Shown piece by piece: positions 34,399 through 43,053 of a stretch of DNA of 64,000 bases (position 1 is the first letter of the stretch; each line of letters starts with the position of its first letter). The notes under the pieces were generated by a model. It ran no database searches and was not told the DNA's origin. It worked only from the letters and a program-made list of their open reading frames with translations. Origin of the DNA: Natronomonas aquatica (lineage in GTDB: Archaea > Halobacteriota > Halobacteria > Halobacteriales > Haloarculaceae); assembly GCF_024449025.1 (NCBI RefSeq), contig NZ_JAHLKM010000003.1, forward strand, positions 1 to 64,000. Reading direction: 5' to 3'. The position numbers and the translations under genes were made by a program.

Positions 34399-35370
34399 TC
34401 AAAACAGCGCGTCGCTTTCCTCGAGAACCGTCGCCGGGCCACCGACCCCCCAGACGCGAGTGTCGATCCCCAGATCCGCGATCTCGCTTTCGACCCGGTC
34501 GACGTGATCGACTGTGGTGTTTATGTACACCGACGCGCCGGTGTCCGTCGAGAAGTAGACCGGAACGTCGTCCTCCCGTAGCGTCCGGACGGTCTCGAAC
34601 ACTTCGAGCGTCTCGGGTTGCCAGTAGACCCACCCCGAGGGACCGGTCATCGTCGTCGCGGCCAGCGACAGCGAGTCGTGTTCGGCGAGTTCGAAGGCAC
34701 GATCGAAGTCTTCCTCCCGGAGCGCGTTCCGCATCGTCGCGATCTGTTCGTGGATGTGTGCCATCCGGGCCCCGAACATGTGGCTGTCGGCGGCCTCCTC
34801 GTGGGCTTGGGCGGTGTGTTTGAACGCCGGGATCTCGGCGGCGACGATCCGGAGATCGTCCTCGAGGCCGGTCTCGATCCGCTCGGAGCGACAGTCGGCG
34901 TCGTCGAGCCCCGTTCGGAGATGCGAGAAAGCGCCGGTGACCGCGCGGGCCGCCGACGCGGAGCCCCGGCGGGCGATGGTCGATAGCTCCGGCCGGTCCA
35001 ACTCGAGGCCGGCGGCCGTCGCGAGCGCGACGGCGGCGGCGGCAAAGCCCGACGCCGAGGAGCCGAATCCGATGTTCGTCGGGAAGTCGTTGACCGACTC
35101 GAAACGGACCCGGTGGTCGATACCGGCGCGTTCCCGGACGTGATCGACGACGCCTTCGAGCCGTTCGGCACCGCGGTCGTCAACCCGTTCGCCGTCGACG
35201 ACGTACTCGTCGGCCGACCGATCGGGGTCGAACTCGGCGGTGGTCCTCGTGTGGCTCGGCGCGGTACAGACCGAGATCGAGTCGTGATATGGGAGCCGCA
35301 GTTCCTCGTTTCGCATCCCGTGGTACTTGACGAGCCCCTGGATCGGGTGGGCCTTGGCGGTCGCTTTCAT
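34399..35370 (-). CDS. mvaD: phosphomevalonate decarboxylase
   Basis: A 323-residue GHMP-fold enzyme. MKATAKAHPIQGLVKYHG at the start, FPTNIGFGSSASGFAAAAVALA with the ATP loop, and SRRGSASAARAV-type sequence near residue 130 identify the mevalonate decarboxylase family. Haloarchaeal members act on mevalonate 5-phosphate (known for Haloferax), giving isopentenyl phosphate. It lies upstream of the antiporter on the same strand, 79 bases apart. Works between HMG-CoA synthase (6820) and Idi (10228) of this window. Confidence 0.9.
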   Translation of the reverse strand: MKATAKAHPIQGLVKYHGMRNEELRLPYHDSISVCTAPSHTRTTAEFDPDRSADEYVVDGERVDDRGAERLEGVVDHVRERAGIDHRVRFESVNDFPTNIGFGSSASGFAAAAVALATAAGLELDRPELSTIARRGSASAARAVTGAFSHLRTGLDDADCRSERIETGLEDDLRIVAAEIPAFKHTAQAHEEAADSHMFGARMAHIHEQIATMRNALREEDFDRAFELAEHDSLSLAATTMTGPSGWVYWQPETLEVFETVRTLREDDVPVYFSTDTGASVYINTTVDHVDRVESEIADLGIDTRVWGVGGPATVLEESDALF

Positions 35371-35433
35371 ACAGATCCCTGCGAGGGACGCGTCTTTGAC
35401 CTTTCGTTAGTCTCCCGCCGTGTGGGTGCGCTT

Positions 35434-36615
35434 TCATGATGCGTCGTCGACCGGACCCGGAGAAAGCTTCCCGATCGTCTCGTGAATCCCGATGACGAGT
35501 GCCGGAACCACGATCATGAATACGTGCTCTTCGATCGGGATCCCGACCAGGTCGTAGCCGGTTCGCATCGGGATCTCGAAGACGCCCACCTCCAGCGTGT
35601 ACCAGTCCCACAGGTACGCGATCGGATACAGCGCGGCGATCGTCCGGGCCGCGCTCCGAAACGCCCCGGCGTAGCGGAGCAATACGAGTGCGATCGTCCC
35701 GAAGAGAAACTCCGTGAGGAGGTACGTGTACGGCCCGAAGACGGTGATATCCGGGAGCGACGATCCGGCCAGCGGTCGAAACCAGACCGCGACGAACAGA
35801 ACGGCGAGAAAGACGTAGGCCCCCCGGATCAAAAGCATAGTCGAGAGCGTCGACGGCGCCCGTACGGCCACGAGGGCGACCGCGCCGAAAGCGAGGGCCC
35901 CCACCGATGTGAACGGCGGGAACAGCCCGCTGACTGTTCCCCAGAGAACGCCGATGAGACCTACAAACAGGAGATAGCGCGCCAGGGCTCGCCCGAGATC
36001 GGGGCCCAAAAGCACCGATACGGTCCGTTTGTCGATCGAGCGATCGTACTCGTAGTCCTGTTCGTCGTCGACGATCTTCACTCCGGCGAGCGTCACGAGA
36101 AAGACGAGCGCGAACCCGAGTATCGTCGCTGTCACGACAGTCGTCTGGACGTAGAACCCGCCGAGGATCGCGAGAGCGATCCCGGTCGGGTATCCGAGCG
36201 TCGTGGTGAGCGGGTTCGTATCGAGCTGTGGTGCGTGCAGGTAGCCGATGAACCACGTCGGGAGCGTGACGAGCGCCGCGCCGGGGCCGACGGCGAAACC
36301 GAGCGCAGCGGTACACGAAGCGAACCCGACACCGGCGACGACGAGCGCGAGACGACAGCCCCGGGCCGTCATCGGGTGGTCGTCGTCCTCGCCGCGTCGG
36401 TAGAAATCGACGTAGCCGTCCTTGACGTGCGCCGTGTACACCGCGAAGAAAATCGCGGCCGTGTGGATCGCTCCGATTTCGATCGAGAACTCCCCGGCGA
36501 CGGCCGCGCCGAACCACGTCGCGGCGAGCGGCGGTAGCATGAACACCGGATGGACCTGTGAGAGCAGGGCTCGGAGATCCCTCCGTAATCCGCTTCCGTG
36601 CCGGGCGAGCGCCAT
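35434..36615 (-). CDS. UbiA prenyltransferase-lycopene cyclase domain fusion
   Basis: A 393-residue membrane protein. Residues 1-270 are a UbiA-type prenyltransferase with two Asp-rich sites, KDGYVDFY and VDDEQDYEYD, separated by several helices. Residues 275-393 look like a lycopene-cyclase domain: ITVFGPYTYLLTEFLFG, YLWDWYTLEVGVFEIPMRTG and GIPIEEHVFMIVVPAL, the WDWY and PIEEH motifs of CrtYc/CrtYd-type cyclases. Only one cyclase-like unit is seen, whereas active bacterial enzymes need two. Carotenoid or quinone metabolism is likely; exact activity unknown. The ATG at 36615 is used; a GTG at 36630 is possible. Confidence 0.85.
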   Translation of the reverse strand: MALARHGSGLRRDLRALLSQVHPVFMLPPLAATWFGAAVAGEFSIEIGAIHTAAIFFAVYTAHVKDGYVDFYRRGEDDDHPMTARGCRLALVVAGVGFASCTAALGFAVGPGAALVTLPTWFIGYLHAPQLDTNPLTTTLGYPTGIALAILGGFYVQTTVVTATILGFALVFLVTLAGVKIVDDEQDYEYDRSIDKRTVSVLLGPDLGRALARYLLFVGLIGVLWGTVSGLFPPFTSVGALAFGAVALVAVRAPSTLSTMLLIRGAYVFLAVLFVAVWFRPLAGSSLPDITVFGPYTYLLTEFLFGTIALVLLRYAGAFRSAARTIAALYPIAYLWDWYTLEVGVFEIPMRTGYDLVGIPIEEHVFMIVVPALVIGIHETIGKLSPGPVDDAS

Positions 36616-36628
36616 GTGTAAACATGGC
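36611..36628. repeat. inverted repeat at the UbiA fusion start
   Basis: GCCATGT-gtaa-ACATGGC is a seven-base perfect inverted repeat with a 4-base spacer that covers the candidate start codon of the UbiA fusion. It could form an RNA stem-loop or operator, or be chance. Confidence 0.55.
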
Positions 36629-36652
36629 ACTTGGAAGGATTAACGGTGTCGC

Positions 36653-37912
36653 CTACGGCCACGTACCGCCTTCCTCGTAGGCGTCGAGGACGCGCTGGAT
36701 CGCGACGACGTAGGCGGCGGTCCGGAAGTTCGGCAGATCGTGTTCCTCGTAACACTCGACGAGGCCGTCGAACGCCTCCACGATGTGCCGTTCGAGTTCC
36801 TCGTTGACGCGCTCTTCGGTCCAGTAGAAGCGCTGGCGGTTCTGTACCCACTCGAAGTACGAGACCGTGACGCCCCCGGCGTTGGCGAGGATATCGGGGA
36901 AGACGTGCACGTCCCGGTCGGTCAGGACGTCGTCGGCCTTCGGCGTCAGCGGGCCGTTGGCCGCCTCGACGACGATGTCGGCCCCGACCTCGTGGGCGAG
37001 ATCCTCGTCGATCGCGTTCTCGAGGGCGGCCGGAACGAGGAGATCGACGTCCAGGGTCAGAAGCTCATCGTTGGTCAGTTCCTCGGCCGCGTCGTCGTAT
37101 CCCGCCACGGAGCCGGTCTCGTTTTTGAACGCCTTGACGGCGCCGGGATCGAGGCCCGAGGGGTCGTAGATCGCCCCCGAGGAGTCCGAGACCGCGACGA
37201 CGTTCGCGCCGAGTTCCGCATCCAGCAGGCGGGCGGCGATGCTGCCGGCGTTGCCGTACCCCTGGACGGCGACGGAGGCGCCCGGGAGGTCCTTGCCGAA
37301 GTAATCGAACGCCTCTCGAGCGGTGATCATCGTCGACCGTCCCGTCGCCTCGACGCGCCCCAGCGACCCCCCGGATTCGATCGCCTTCCCGGTGACGACG
37401 CCCGGTTCGGTGGTGTTTTCGAGCGTCTCGTAGGTGTCTTTGATCCAGTTCATCTCCTGTTGGCCGGTGTTGACGTCCGGTGCGGGGATGTCCCGGTCCT
37501 CGCCGATGAGGGGTCGCAGTTCGGTCCCAAAGGCCCGCGTGATCCGTTCGAGTTCCGAATCCGAGTACCCGGCGGGATCGATGACGATGCCGCCCTTTCC
37601 GCCGCCGTAGGGGATATCGACGACGGCGCATTTATAAACCATCCACCCCGACAGCGCTTTCACCTCGTCGCGGGTGACGCCGGGATGATACCGGATCCCG
37701 CCTTTATACGGGCCGCGGTCGCCGTTGAACTGCGAGCGGTAGGCCCGGAAGACGCCGACCGAGTCGTCATCGAGTTCGACCGAAAGGTTCGTTTCCAGAA
37801 CGCGTTCGGGGTTCTTGAGCCGTTCGAGTACGTCCGCGCCGACGTCGATGTGTTCGGCGGCGTCGTCTATCTGCTCCTGGAGGCTCTCGAATGGGTTCGC
37901 GTCCTCTGACAT
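36653..37912 (-). CDS. gdh: glutamate dehydrogenase
   Basis: A 419-residue Glu/Leu/Phe/Val dehydrogenase. [21 protein letters not shown] and [23 protein letters not shown] hold the substrate and catalytic Lys; IPAPDVNTG is conserved; [17 protein letters not shown] binds the nucleotide; [21 protein letters not shown] is the C-terminal block. It links glutamate with 2-oxoglutarate and ammonia. [14 protein letters not shown] at 37912 is the start; the frame is open further upstream without meaning. NAD or NADP preference cannot be read with certainty. Confidence 0.95.
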   Translation of the reverse strand: MSEDANPFESLQEQIDDAAEHIDVGADVLERLKNPERVLETNLSVELDDDSVGVFRAYRSQFNGDRGPYKGGIRYHPGVTRDEVKALSGWMVYKCAVVDIPYGGGKGGIVIDPAGYSDSELERITRAFGTELRPLIGEDRDIPAPDVNTGQQEMNWIKDTYETLENTTEPGVVTGKAIESGGSLGRVEATGRSTMITAREAFDYFGKDLPGASVAVQGYGNAGSIAARLLDAELGANVVAVSDSSGAIYDPSGLDPGAVKAFKNETGSVAGYDDAAEELTNDELLTLDVDLLVPAALENAIDEDLAHEVGADIVVEAANGPLTPKADDVLTDRDVHVFPDILANAGGVTVSYFEWVQNRQRFYWTEERVNEELERHIVEAFDGLVECYEEHDLPNFRTAAYVVAIQRVLDAYEEGGTWP

Positions 37913-37934
37913 ACTTCCACTATCGAACAGCCGT

Positions 37935-37942
37935 TGTTTAAC
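37935..37942 (-). promoter_or_regulatory. TATA-like box for glutamate dehydrogenase
   Basis: Minus-strand GTTAAACA lies about 27 bases upstream of the ATG at 37912, as expected for a leaderless transcript. The match to TATA is weak. Confidence 0.4.
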
Positions 37943-37983
37943 TCTTACAACTTGATTCGTACGTTTAAATGTCCGAAACCCGT

Positions 37984-38844
37984 TCACACGTCGTCGGCCG
38001 CAGCGCGGTGACGCTCTACGATGTCTTCCGCACGCGCGATCAGCGGCGCGTCGATCATCTCGCCGTCGACCCGGAAGACACCCCGCCCGCTCGCGTCGGC
38101 CTCCTCGGCGGCCGAAAGGACCGTCCGCGCCCACTCGATCTCCTCGGGTTCGGGTGTGAACGCCCCGTTGATGACGCCGACCTGTGCGGGATGGATCGCG
38201 ATCTTGCCGTCGTACCCGAGCCGTCTCGCGAACGCGGTTTCCTCCCTGAGCCGGTCGGTCGCCTCGATATCGGTCACGAGCGTGTCGATCGCGTCGACGC
38301 CGGCGGCCCCCGCCGCCAGGACGACGTGCTGGCGGGCGTGGGAGACTTCGATCCCCTCCTCGGTCCGCGTCGCGCCGACGTCCGCAGCGAGGTCCTCGGC
38401 GCCGAAGAGGACCGCCCCGACGGGATCGGCTCCCGCGATCGCCTCGGCGTTCAGGATCCCCTGTGCGGACTCACAGATCGCGAGGACGGGCAGATCGTAC
38501 CCGTGCCCGTGTCCCTCGATGGCCTCCGAGAGCTCATAGACGTCCCCCGCGGACTCGGCTTTCGGAAGCATCACCGAATCGATCCGGGGCGATCCGGCCG
38601 CGATCCCCTCGATATCGTCGATCGCCGCCTCGCGGTCCGGGTTGACCCTGACACAGACCTCACAGTCGGGGTCGAACGACGGGTCGGTCAACACGCCGTT
38701 GACGGCCTCGCGGGCCGCCGCCTTCCGCTCCGGGGCGACGGCGTCCTCGAGGTCGAACACGACCGTATCGGCCCCCGTGGCCGGGGCTTTACGCATCAAC
38801 TCCGGCTCGTCGCCGGGCGAAAAGAGCACGCTTCGTCGGGCCAT
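37984..38844 (-). CDS. HpcH/HpaI aldolase, CitE-like lyase
   Basis: A 286-residue TIM-barrel C-C lyase of the CitE family. [34 protein letters not shown] (metal-binding Asp/Glu), CVRVNP and [32 protein letters not shown] are diagnostic. Homologues cleave citramalyl-CoA, malyl-CoA or related thioesters; no citrate lyase alpha or gamma gene is present, so a CoA-ester lyase is favoured. The ATG at 38844 is chosen. Confidence 0.9.
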   Translation of the reverse strand: MARRSVLFSPGDEPELMRKAPATGADTVVFDLEDAVAPERKAAAREAVNGVLTDPSFDPDCEVCVRVNPDREAAIDDIEGIAAGSPRIDSVMLPKAESAGDVYELSEAIEGHGHGYDLPVLAICESAQGILNAEAIAGADPVGAVLFGAEDLAADVGATRTEEGIEVSHARQHVVLAAGAAGVDAIDTLVTDIEATDRLREETAFARRLGYDGKIAIHPAQVGVINGAFTPEPEEIEWARTVLSAAEEADASGRGVFRVDGEMIDAPLIARAEDIVERHRAAADDV

Positions 38845-38870
38845 GCCGGCGTGTACGTCGCCGCCCCTTG

Positions 38871-39398
38871 TCAACTCTCCTGCCCGTAAGTGACGGTCGG
38901 GGGCGGTTCGGCCGCCGGGAACCGCGCTTCGATCGTCCCCGAAACGCGCTCGAGTGGCGAGGGATCCGGCCGTCCGAAGGCGTCCTCGATGCTCCAGGCG
39001 AACCCGACCGTCCAGTCGGCCCCGACGAGGAAGACGGCCCGTTTCGGCGCCCCGTAGTGGCCCTCCCACTCGTCGTATTCGACCCCATAGTAACCCGCCG
39101 CGCTCCCGGCGTCGCCGAGAAACGCCATCGGGAGGTCGTACCGGTCGGCGTAGGCCGACGCCGCGTAGATGCTGTCCATCGTGAGCACCCACACCCGGAG
39201 ACCGGGAACGTCGTGCCAGCCGGCCGCCCCGACCGCCCGGAGTTCGGCGGTGGCCGTCGGGAGGAAGGTCGTCGGGACGAACCAGAGCAACACGGCCTCG
39301 CCCTCCCCGATCGGACGGAAGAGTTCGTATACCGCCGGTGTCCCGTCCTCGACGCCCGGGAGCGCGAAATCGGGGGCGGTCTGTCCCTCCTGTATCAT
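38871..39398 (-). CDS. peroxiredoxin-like protein lacking the catalytic Cys
   Basis: A 175-residue AhpC/TSA-type thioredoxin-fold protein starting MIQEGQTAPDFALPGVEDG. The place of the active site PxxxTxxC reads FVPTTFLPTATAELRAV: the Thr is Leu and the peroxidatic Cys is Ala. The whole protein contains no Cys. The fold otherwise looks intact (RVWVLTMDSIYAASAYADRY, FLGDAGSAAGYYGVEYDEW, KRAVFLVGADWTVGFAW). It cannot be a peroxidase by the usual mechanism. Its end is 26 bases from the CitE-like gene on the same strand. Confidence 0.85.
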   Translation of the reverse strand: MIQEGQTAPDFALPGVEDGTPAVYELFRPIGEGEAVLLWFVPTTFLPTATAELRAVGAAGWHDVPGLRVWVLTMDSIYAASAYADRYDLPMAFLGDAGSAAGYYGVEYDEWEGHYGAPKRAVFLVGADWTVGFAWSIEDAFGRPDPSPLERVSGTIEARFPAAEPPPTVTYGQES

Positions 39399-39497
39399 AC
39401 GCCGTTTCGGGCCGCCGTCGGGAAGGCTCTGGCGGACGTGCGGCTCGCTACCGTGGGTCGGCGAAAGGTTATGTACGCGATCGGCAGTAGGTACCCT

Positions 39498-40004
39498 ATG
39501 TACGGCGCGGCAATCGACGTCGGAGTCGGTCTCACCACACAGTACGGGCTCTTGGCGTTGCTGATCGTCTTCGCCCTCGAGGGTGCGCTCGTCGGAAAAC
39601 TGATCCCCACCCGGACGCTCTTCGTGGCGACCGTGCTCGCGCTCGGCAGCGACACCGTCGGGATCGTCTCGGTCGTCCTCGTCGCCGTCGCCGGGGCGAC
39701 GCTCGGGCAGATCGCGCTTTTCGTGTCCGTCCGTCGGACCGAACTCACGCTCGAGTCGCTCCCCGGGAGCAGCCGGGCGGACGCCCCGGGCCGCGCCGAT
39801 CTGTGGTTCGACCGCTGGGGGGTCCCCGCGGTCGCCTTCTCGAACGCGTTGCCGGTCACCCGCGGATCGCTCACCGTGCCGGCCGCAATAACCGGCACCG
39901 ACACGCTCCGGTTTTCGGCCTCCTCGGTCGTCGGGACGTCGGTGTACTCCGTCGGACTCGTCGGGATCGCGGTCGGGATCGATGCGGCCGTCGGGCTCTC
40001 CTGA
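39498..40004 (+). CDS. small DedA/VTT-like membrane protein
   Basis: A 168-residue membrane protein with about four helices. ALEGALVGKLIPTRTLFVATVLALG and RWGVPAVAFSNALPVTRGSLTVPAA resemble the E-G-x-G/P and F-x-R-x-x-P-x-x-R regions of the DedA (VTT) family, in shortened form. DedA proteins take part in lipid transport or membrane homeostasis. I chose the ATG at 39498 rather than one at 39471: the latter lies in AAAGGTTATGTAC, which suits a promoter box about 27 bases before 39498. Confidence 0.65.
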   Translation: MYGAAIDVGVGLTTQYGLLALLIVFALEGALVGKLIPTRTLFVATVLALGSDTVGIVSVVLVAVAGATLGQIALFVSVRRTELTLESLPGSSRADAPGRADLWFDRWGVPAVAFSNALPVTRGSLTVPAAITGTDTLRFSASSVVGTSVYSVGLVGIAVGIDAAVGLS

Positions 40005-40010
40005 CCCCGA

Positions 40011-40871
40011 TCAGCCCGAAAGCGCCGCCTCGAGACGATCGACGTACTCTTCGTTGCCGACGAAAAGCGGCGTCCGCTCGTGGAGCGATTCCGGGACAGA
40101 CTCGAGCAACGATCGCTCGCCGTCCGAGGAGCCACCGCCCGCCGTCTCGACGATGTGGGCGATCGGATGGCCCTCGAACAGCAGCCGGAGTTTGCCCTCG
40201 GGGCGGTCCTCGAGGCCCGGATACCCGAAGATCCCGCCGTAGGTGAGCACCTGATTTACGTCCCCGATCATCGCGCCGCCGTACCGGAGCTTGAGCTCCT
40301 CGGCGACGGTTTCGACGTAGCCGGCGAACTCCCCGGACCACTGGGGGACGCGGCCGCCGAACCCGTAGACGGTCGGCGCCCCGGGAAGCGTTAGATCCGT
40401 CTCGACGGTCCGTCTCGTTCCGTCGTCCCCGATGACCGACTCGGTGACAGTGCCCTCGCGGGCGGTGACCATCGTCGTGATCGGGCCATAGAGGACGAAC
40501 CCCGAGGCGACCAGATCGCGGCCGGCCGCCGGCAGCGGCTCCTCGTAGACGCCGACGAGCGTCCCCATCGTGTTGTTCGATCTGAGGTTCGAGGAGCCGT
40601 CGAGCGGGTCGCAGGCGACGTGATACTCGCCCTCGGCCTCGGCCTCGATGACGGATTCGCGTTCCTCGCTGGCGTAGCCGCCGACTCGTTTAATCTCGAG
40701 CAGGCGTTCCTCGAGCAGTTCGTCGGCGTAGACGTCGGCCGCGAGCTGTCGATCCCCGGTGGGGTTGTCGGTCGATTCGTAGACGCGTCGGCCGGCGAGA
40801 CCGTCCCGGACGTCGGGAGCGCTCGCGGCGACGGCCTTGAAGACGGCCTCGACGGTGTCGGAGGCGGTCAT
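40011..40871 (-). CDS. fbp: fructose-1,6-bisphosphatase, class I
   Basis: A 286-residue gluconeogenic phosphatase. GGYASEERESVIEA has the metal Glu; VACDPLDGSSNLRSNNTMGTLVGVY contains the DPLDGS metal-site motif; VYGFGGRVPQWSG and RYGGAMIGDVNQVLTYGGIFGYP form the sugar-phosphate site. Slightly shorter than bacterial FBPase I. The aldolase gene ends exactly where this gene begins (TAG 40872-40874, ATG 40871), so the two form an operon turning triose phosphates into fructose 6-phosphate. Confidence 0.93.
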   Translation of the reverse strand: MTASDTVEAVFKAVAASAPDVRDGLAGRRVYESTDNPTGDRQLAADVYADELLEERLLEIKRVGGYASEERESVIEAEAEGEYHVACDPLDGSSNLRSNNTMGTLVGVYEEPLPAAGRDLVASGFVLYGPITTMVTAREGTVTESVIGDDGTRRTVETDLTLPGAPTVYGFGGRVPQWSGEFAGYVETVAEELKLRYGGAMIGDVNQVLTYGGIFGYPGLEDRPEGKLRLLFEGHPIAHIVETAGGGSSDGERSLLESVPESLHERTPLFVGNEEYVDRLEAALSG

Positions 40872-41666
40872 CTATTCGGCGGCCGCGAGCGCTTCCTCGA
40901 CGCTCGCTTCCTCGAAGATGACCTGCTCGAGGGCGTCGAGGATCCGTTCGGGGTTCTCCCGTTGCCAGACGTTCCGGCCGACAGCCAGCCCCTTCCCGCC
41001 GGCGTCGATGGTCTGTTTGACGCTCTCGAGGAACGCCCGGTCGCTCCGCTTGGAGCCGCCGGACATGACGACCTTGGTCTTGCCGGCCATCCGGACGGCG
41101 TCTTCCATCGCCGACCGACTGCCCGGGTGTTTGACCTTCGCGACGTCGGCACCGAGTTCCAGCGCCTGCCGGGCGGCGTAGGCGATCGTCGAGGGCTTGG
41201 TGTCGTTTTTCAGCCCCTGGCCGCGCGGGTACGACCACATCACGACCGGCAGCCCGTGTTCGCGGGCGGCCTCCTGGGCCGTTCGGAACTCCTCGGCCAT
41301 CTCGATCTCGTGGTTCGAGCCGCCGTACAGCGTAAAGCCGACCGAGGAGGCGCCGAGTTCGGCGGCGTACTCGACCGAGCAGTTGACCGCCGAGTCCGGC
41401 TCGCCCATCCAGAGGTTCGAGGTGCCGTTGAGCTTCGCGAGCAGGTCGACGTCGCCCTCGTAGCTCGGGTAGTAGGCCTCGGCGATCCCCTTCTGGACGG
41501 CGACCGACGTCACGGCGGGGTGGGTCGCCGCCTCGAAGGTCCGTTCCGGATCGGCGCTTTCGGGGACGTCCTCGAAGTCGACGGGGCCGTGTTCGAGCCC
41601 GTGATCGTACGCGAGGATGAGCAGTTTCCCGTCCCGACACAGCGGCGTGTCGTCGATCGGTATCAT
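40872..41666 (-). CDS. fructose-bisphosphate aldolase, archaeal class I
   Basis: A 264-residue DhnA-type aldolase. LLILAYDHGLEHGPVDF, VMWSYPRGQGLK, LGADVAKVKHPGS with the Schiff-base Lys and KVVMSGGSKRSDRAFLESV, GGKGLAVGRNVWQ phosphate site are typical. It condenses DHAP and GAP to fructose 1,6-bisphosphate, or works in aromatic amino-acid precursor synthesis (the related 2-amino-3,7-dideoxy-heptulosonate synthase). The directly following fbp gene favours the glycolytic role. Confidence 0.9.
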   Translation of the reverse strand: MIPIDDTPLCRDGKLLILAYDHGLEHGPVDFEDVPESADPERTFEAATHPAVTSVAVQKGIAEAYYPSYEGDVDLLAKLNGTSNLWMGEPDSAVNCSVEYAAELGASSVGFTLYGGSNHEIEMAEEFRTAQEAAREHGLPVVMWSYPRGQGLKNDTKPSTIAYAARQALELGADVAKVKHPGSRSAMEDAVRMAGKTKVVMSGGSKRSDRAFLESVKQTIDAGGKGLAVGRNVWQRENPERILDALEQVIFEEASVEEALAAAE

Positions 41667-41759
41667 GGGCGTACGTCCGACGAGACGGACAAAGAAGATT
41701 CTGGTCCGCCGGGACGACGGTGTTCGGTCCGGTCCGGGATCGGGCGCCGCCTCCGGTCC

Positions 41760-41999
41760 CTAGAGGGTGTACTCGTCGCCGTCGTCGCCGCGTGCCGCCG
41801 GGTCCTTTTGATCCTCGGTCATCTGTGTAAAGAGGTTCTGATCGGGCTCGTCGGTCGTTTCGGCGGGCGCGTACGCCGAGACACCCATCGAGAGGAGTTC
41901 CTCGACGGCCTGCTCGCGGTTGAGGAACTCCCCCTGTTCTACCAGCCGGGCGATCTCGCTGTCGATGCGGTCCGGGAGCGAGACTTCTATTTCGGGCAT
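41760..41999 (-). CDS. ribbon-helix-helix domain protein
   Basis: A 79-residue haloarchaeal protein. MPEIEVSLPDRIDSEIARLVEQGEFLNREQAVEELLSMG is a ribbon-helix-helix (CopG-like) DNA-binding domain; the last 35 residues are an acidic, disordered tail. No toxin gene is adjacent, so it is probably a stand-alone regulator. A similar family is called DUF7120 in haloarchaeal annotations, as I recall. Confidence 0.75.
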   Translation of the reverse strand: MPEIEVSLPDRIDSEIARLVEQGEFLNREQAVEELLSMGVSAYAPAETTDEPDQNLFTQMTEDQKDPAARGDDGDEYTL

Positions 42000-42103
42000 G
42001 GGTGGGGGTTTGCGGCTCTCTGTTGTAAGCCCTGTGTTGACAGCAAACCGATTTCCGGCCGATCTCGGCCGTTATCCCCCGGCCGATGGGAACGACGGGG
42101 GCC

Positions 42104-42113
42104 GATATATAAA
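42104..42113 (+). promoter_or_regulatory. TATA box for the small zinc-ribbon gene at 42134
   Basis: GATATATAAA is centred about 26 bases before the GTG at 42134, supporting expression of this otherwise easily missed gene and its non-ATG start. Confidence 0.6.
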
Positions 42114-42133
42114 CGCGGGCCGTCTCTCCGTCT

Positions 42134-42280
42134 GTGAGCCGCGACGGTGTCGACCGACGGTTCGTCCGTCCGGCGTGTCACGGGAGCGTTCCCGCCGATC
42201 CGCCGATCCGGCGGGCGCTCGTCCGCCACGGCTGTGTCCTGTGTGGCACGACGGTCACGACGGACGCATTCACGGTGTAG
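42134..42280 (+). CDS. tiny zinc-ribbon-like protein with a lost cysteine
   Basis: A 48-residue frame beginning GTG: SRDGVDRRFVRPACHGSV, then RHGCVLCGTTVTTDAF. It matches the layout of small haloarchaeal zinc ribbons such as the one at 43505 (FVCPVC and GCPVC): second CxxC present, but the first reads VRPAC, so one Cys is Arg. A TATA box (42104-42113) at the right distance supports it. Possibly a degenerate paralogue. Short, so the call is moderate. Confidence 0.6.
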   Translation: MSRDGVDRRFVRPACHGSVPADPPIRRALVRHGCVLCGTTVTTDAFTV

Positions 42281-42286
42281 GGACGC

Positions 42287-42934
42287 CTACACGTCGAGGA
42301 TAGCGTCCAGAAGCTTCGATTGGGCGGCCGCGAGATGCTCCGAGAACGTCGCCGTCGTGATACCGAGCGCCTCGGCCACCTCCCCAGCGTTGGCCGCCTT
42401 CGGATGCTCGAAGTAGCCCATCCGGTGGGCGGTCTCGAGTACCTCCCGCTGGCGGTCGGTCAGCCGCCCCCGATCGACGAAGATCAGGTTCGACTCCTGT
42501 CGGTCGTGTTCGCTCCGGAGGAGCCGCCGGACGTCGACTTCGGGGTATCGGTCCTTGAGCGTCGCGATCACCCCCCGGAGGGTTTCCATGTCGTCGGCGT
42601 GAAAGACGAGATACAGGCTGCCGTCGCGGGTGTGCAGATCGACGATCGGACAGTCGAACGCCTCGATCGATTCACAGGGACACCCGCGGCCCCGCTTGCG
42701 GTCGAACCGGTACATCGACTTCGAGCCGTAATCGAACACCTTCGTCAGTTCGCGGCTCGCGGTCGGCGCCCCGTCGCTGTCGATCATGAACTCCTCGACG
42801 ATGCGGTCCGCCCCGTCCGCGGTCGTGCTCCTGACGATCGAGTACGACGGCGACCCCGCGGAGACGGCCCCCTCGACGACCGGGCAGGTACCGTCGGCGT
42901 CGACGCGGATCTCGGCGCGGATCCCGGAGCCCAT
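42287..42934 (-). CDS. HTH regulator of the bacterio-opsin activator type
   Basis: A 215-residue regulator. The C-terminal 55 residues (GRLTDRQREVLETAHRMGYFEHPKAANAGEVAEALGI, TATFSEHLAAAQSKLLDAIL) are an HTH-10 domain like that of Bat and related haloarchaeal activators. The N-terminal sensor-like part (1-155) includes a KRGRGCPCESIEAFDC segment with three Cys that might bind metal or sense redox, and an RRLLRSEHDRQESNLIFVDRG linker. Target unknown. Convergent with the zinc-ribbon gene at 42134. Confidence 0.82.
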   Translation of the reverse strand: MGSGIRAEIRVDADGTCPVVEGAVSAGSPSYSIVRSTTADGADRIVEEFMIDSDGAPTASRELTKVFDYGSKSMYRFDRKRGRGCPCESIEAFDCPIVDLHTRDGSLYLVFHADDMETLRGVIATLKDRYPEVDVRRLLRSEHDRQESNLIFVDRGRLTDRQREVLETAHRMGYFEHPKAANAGEVAEALGITTATFSEHLAAAQSKLLDAILDV

Positions 42935-43053
42935 CGGATCTGGTTACGGCTCCGGCAACCTAAGTCTGTTTCCTCGCACCCCGGTGGATATATAAACTAC
43001 CACTATTGTGAGGGCCGGACTACCCAACTGTTCATGCCGTAGTAGCATATAGA

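Noticed and set aside
35180..36625. A long minus-strand frame parallel to the UbiA fusion
   Set aside because: Arg-rich shadow; the other frame has membrane helices and both UbiA and cyclase motifs.
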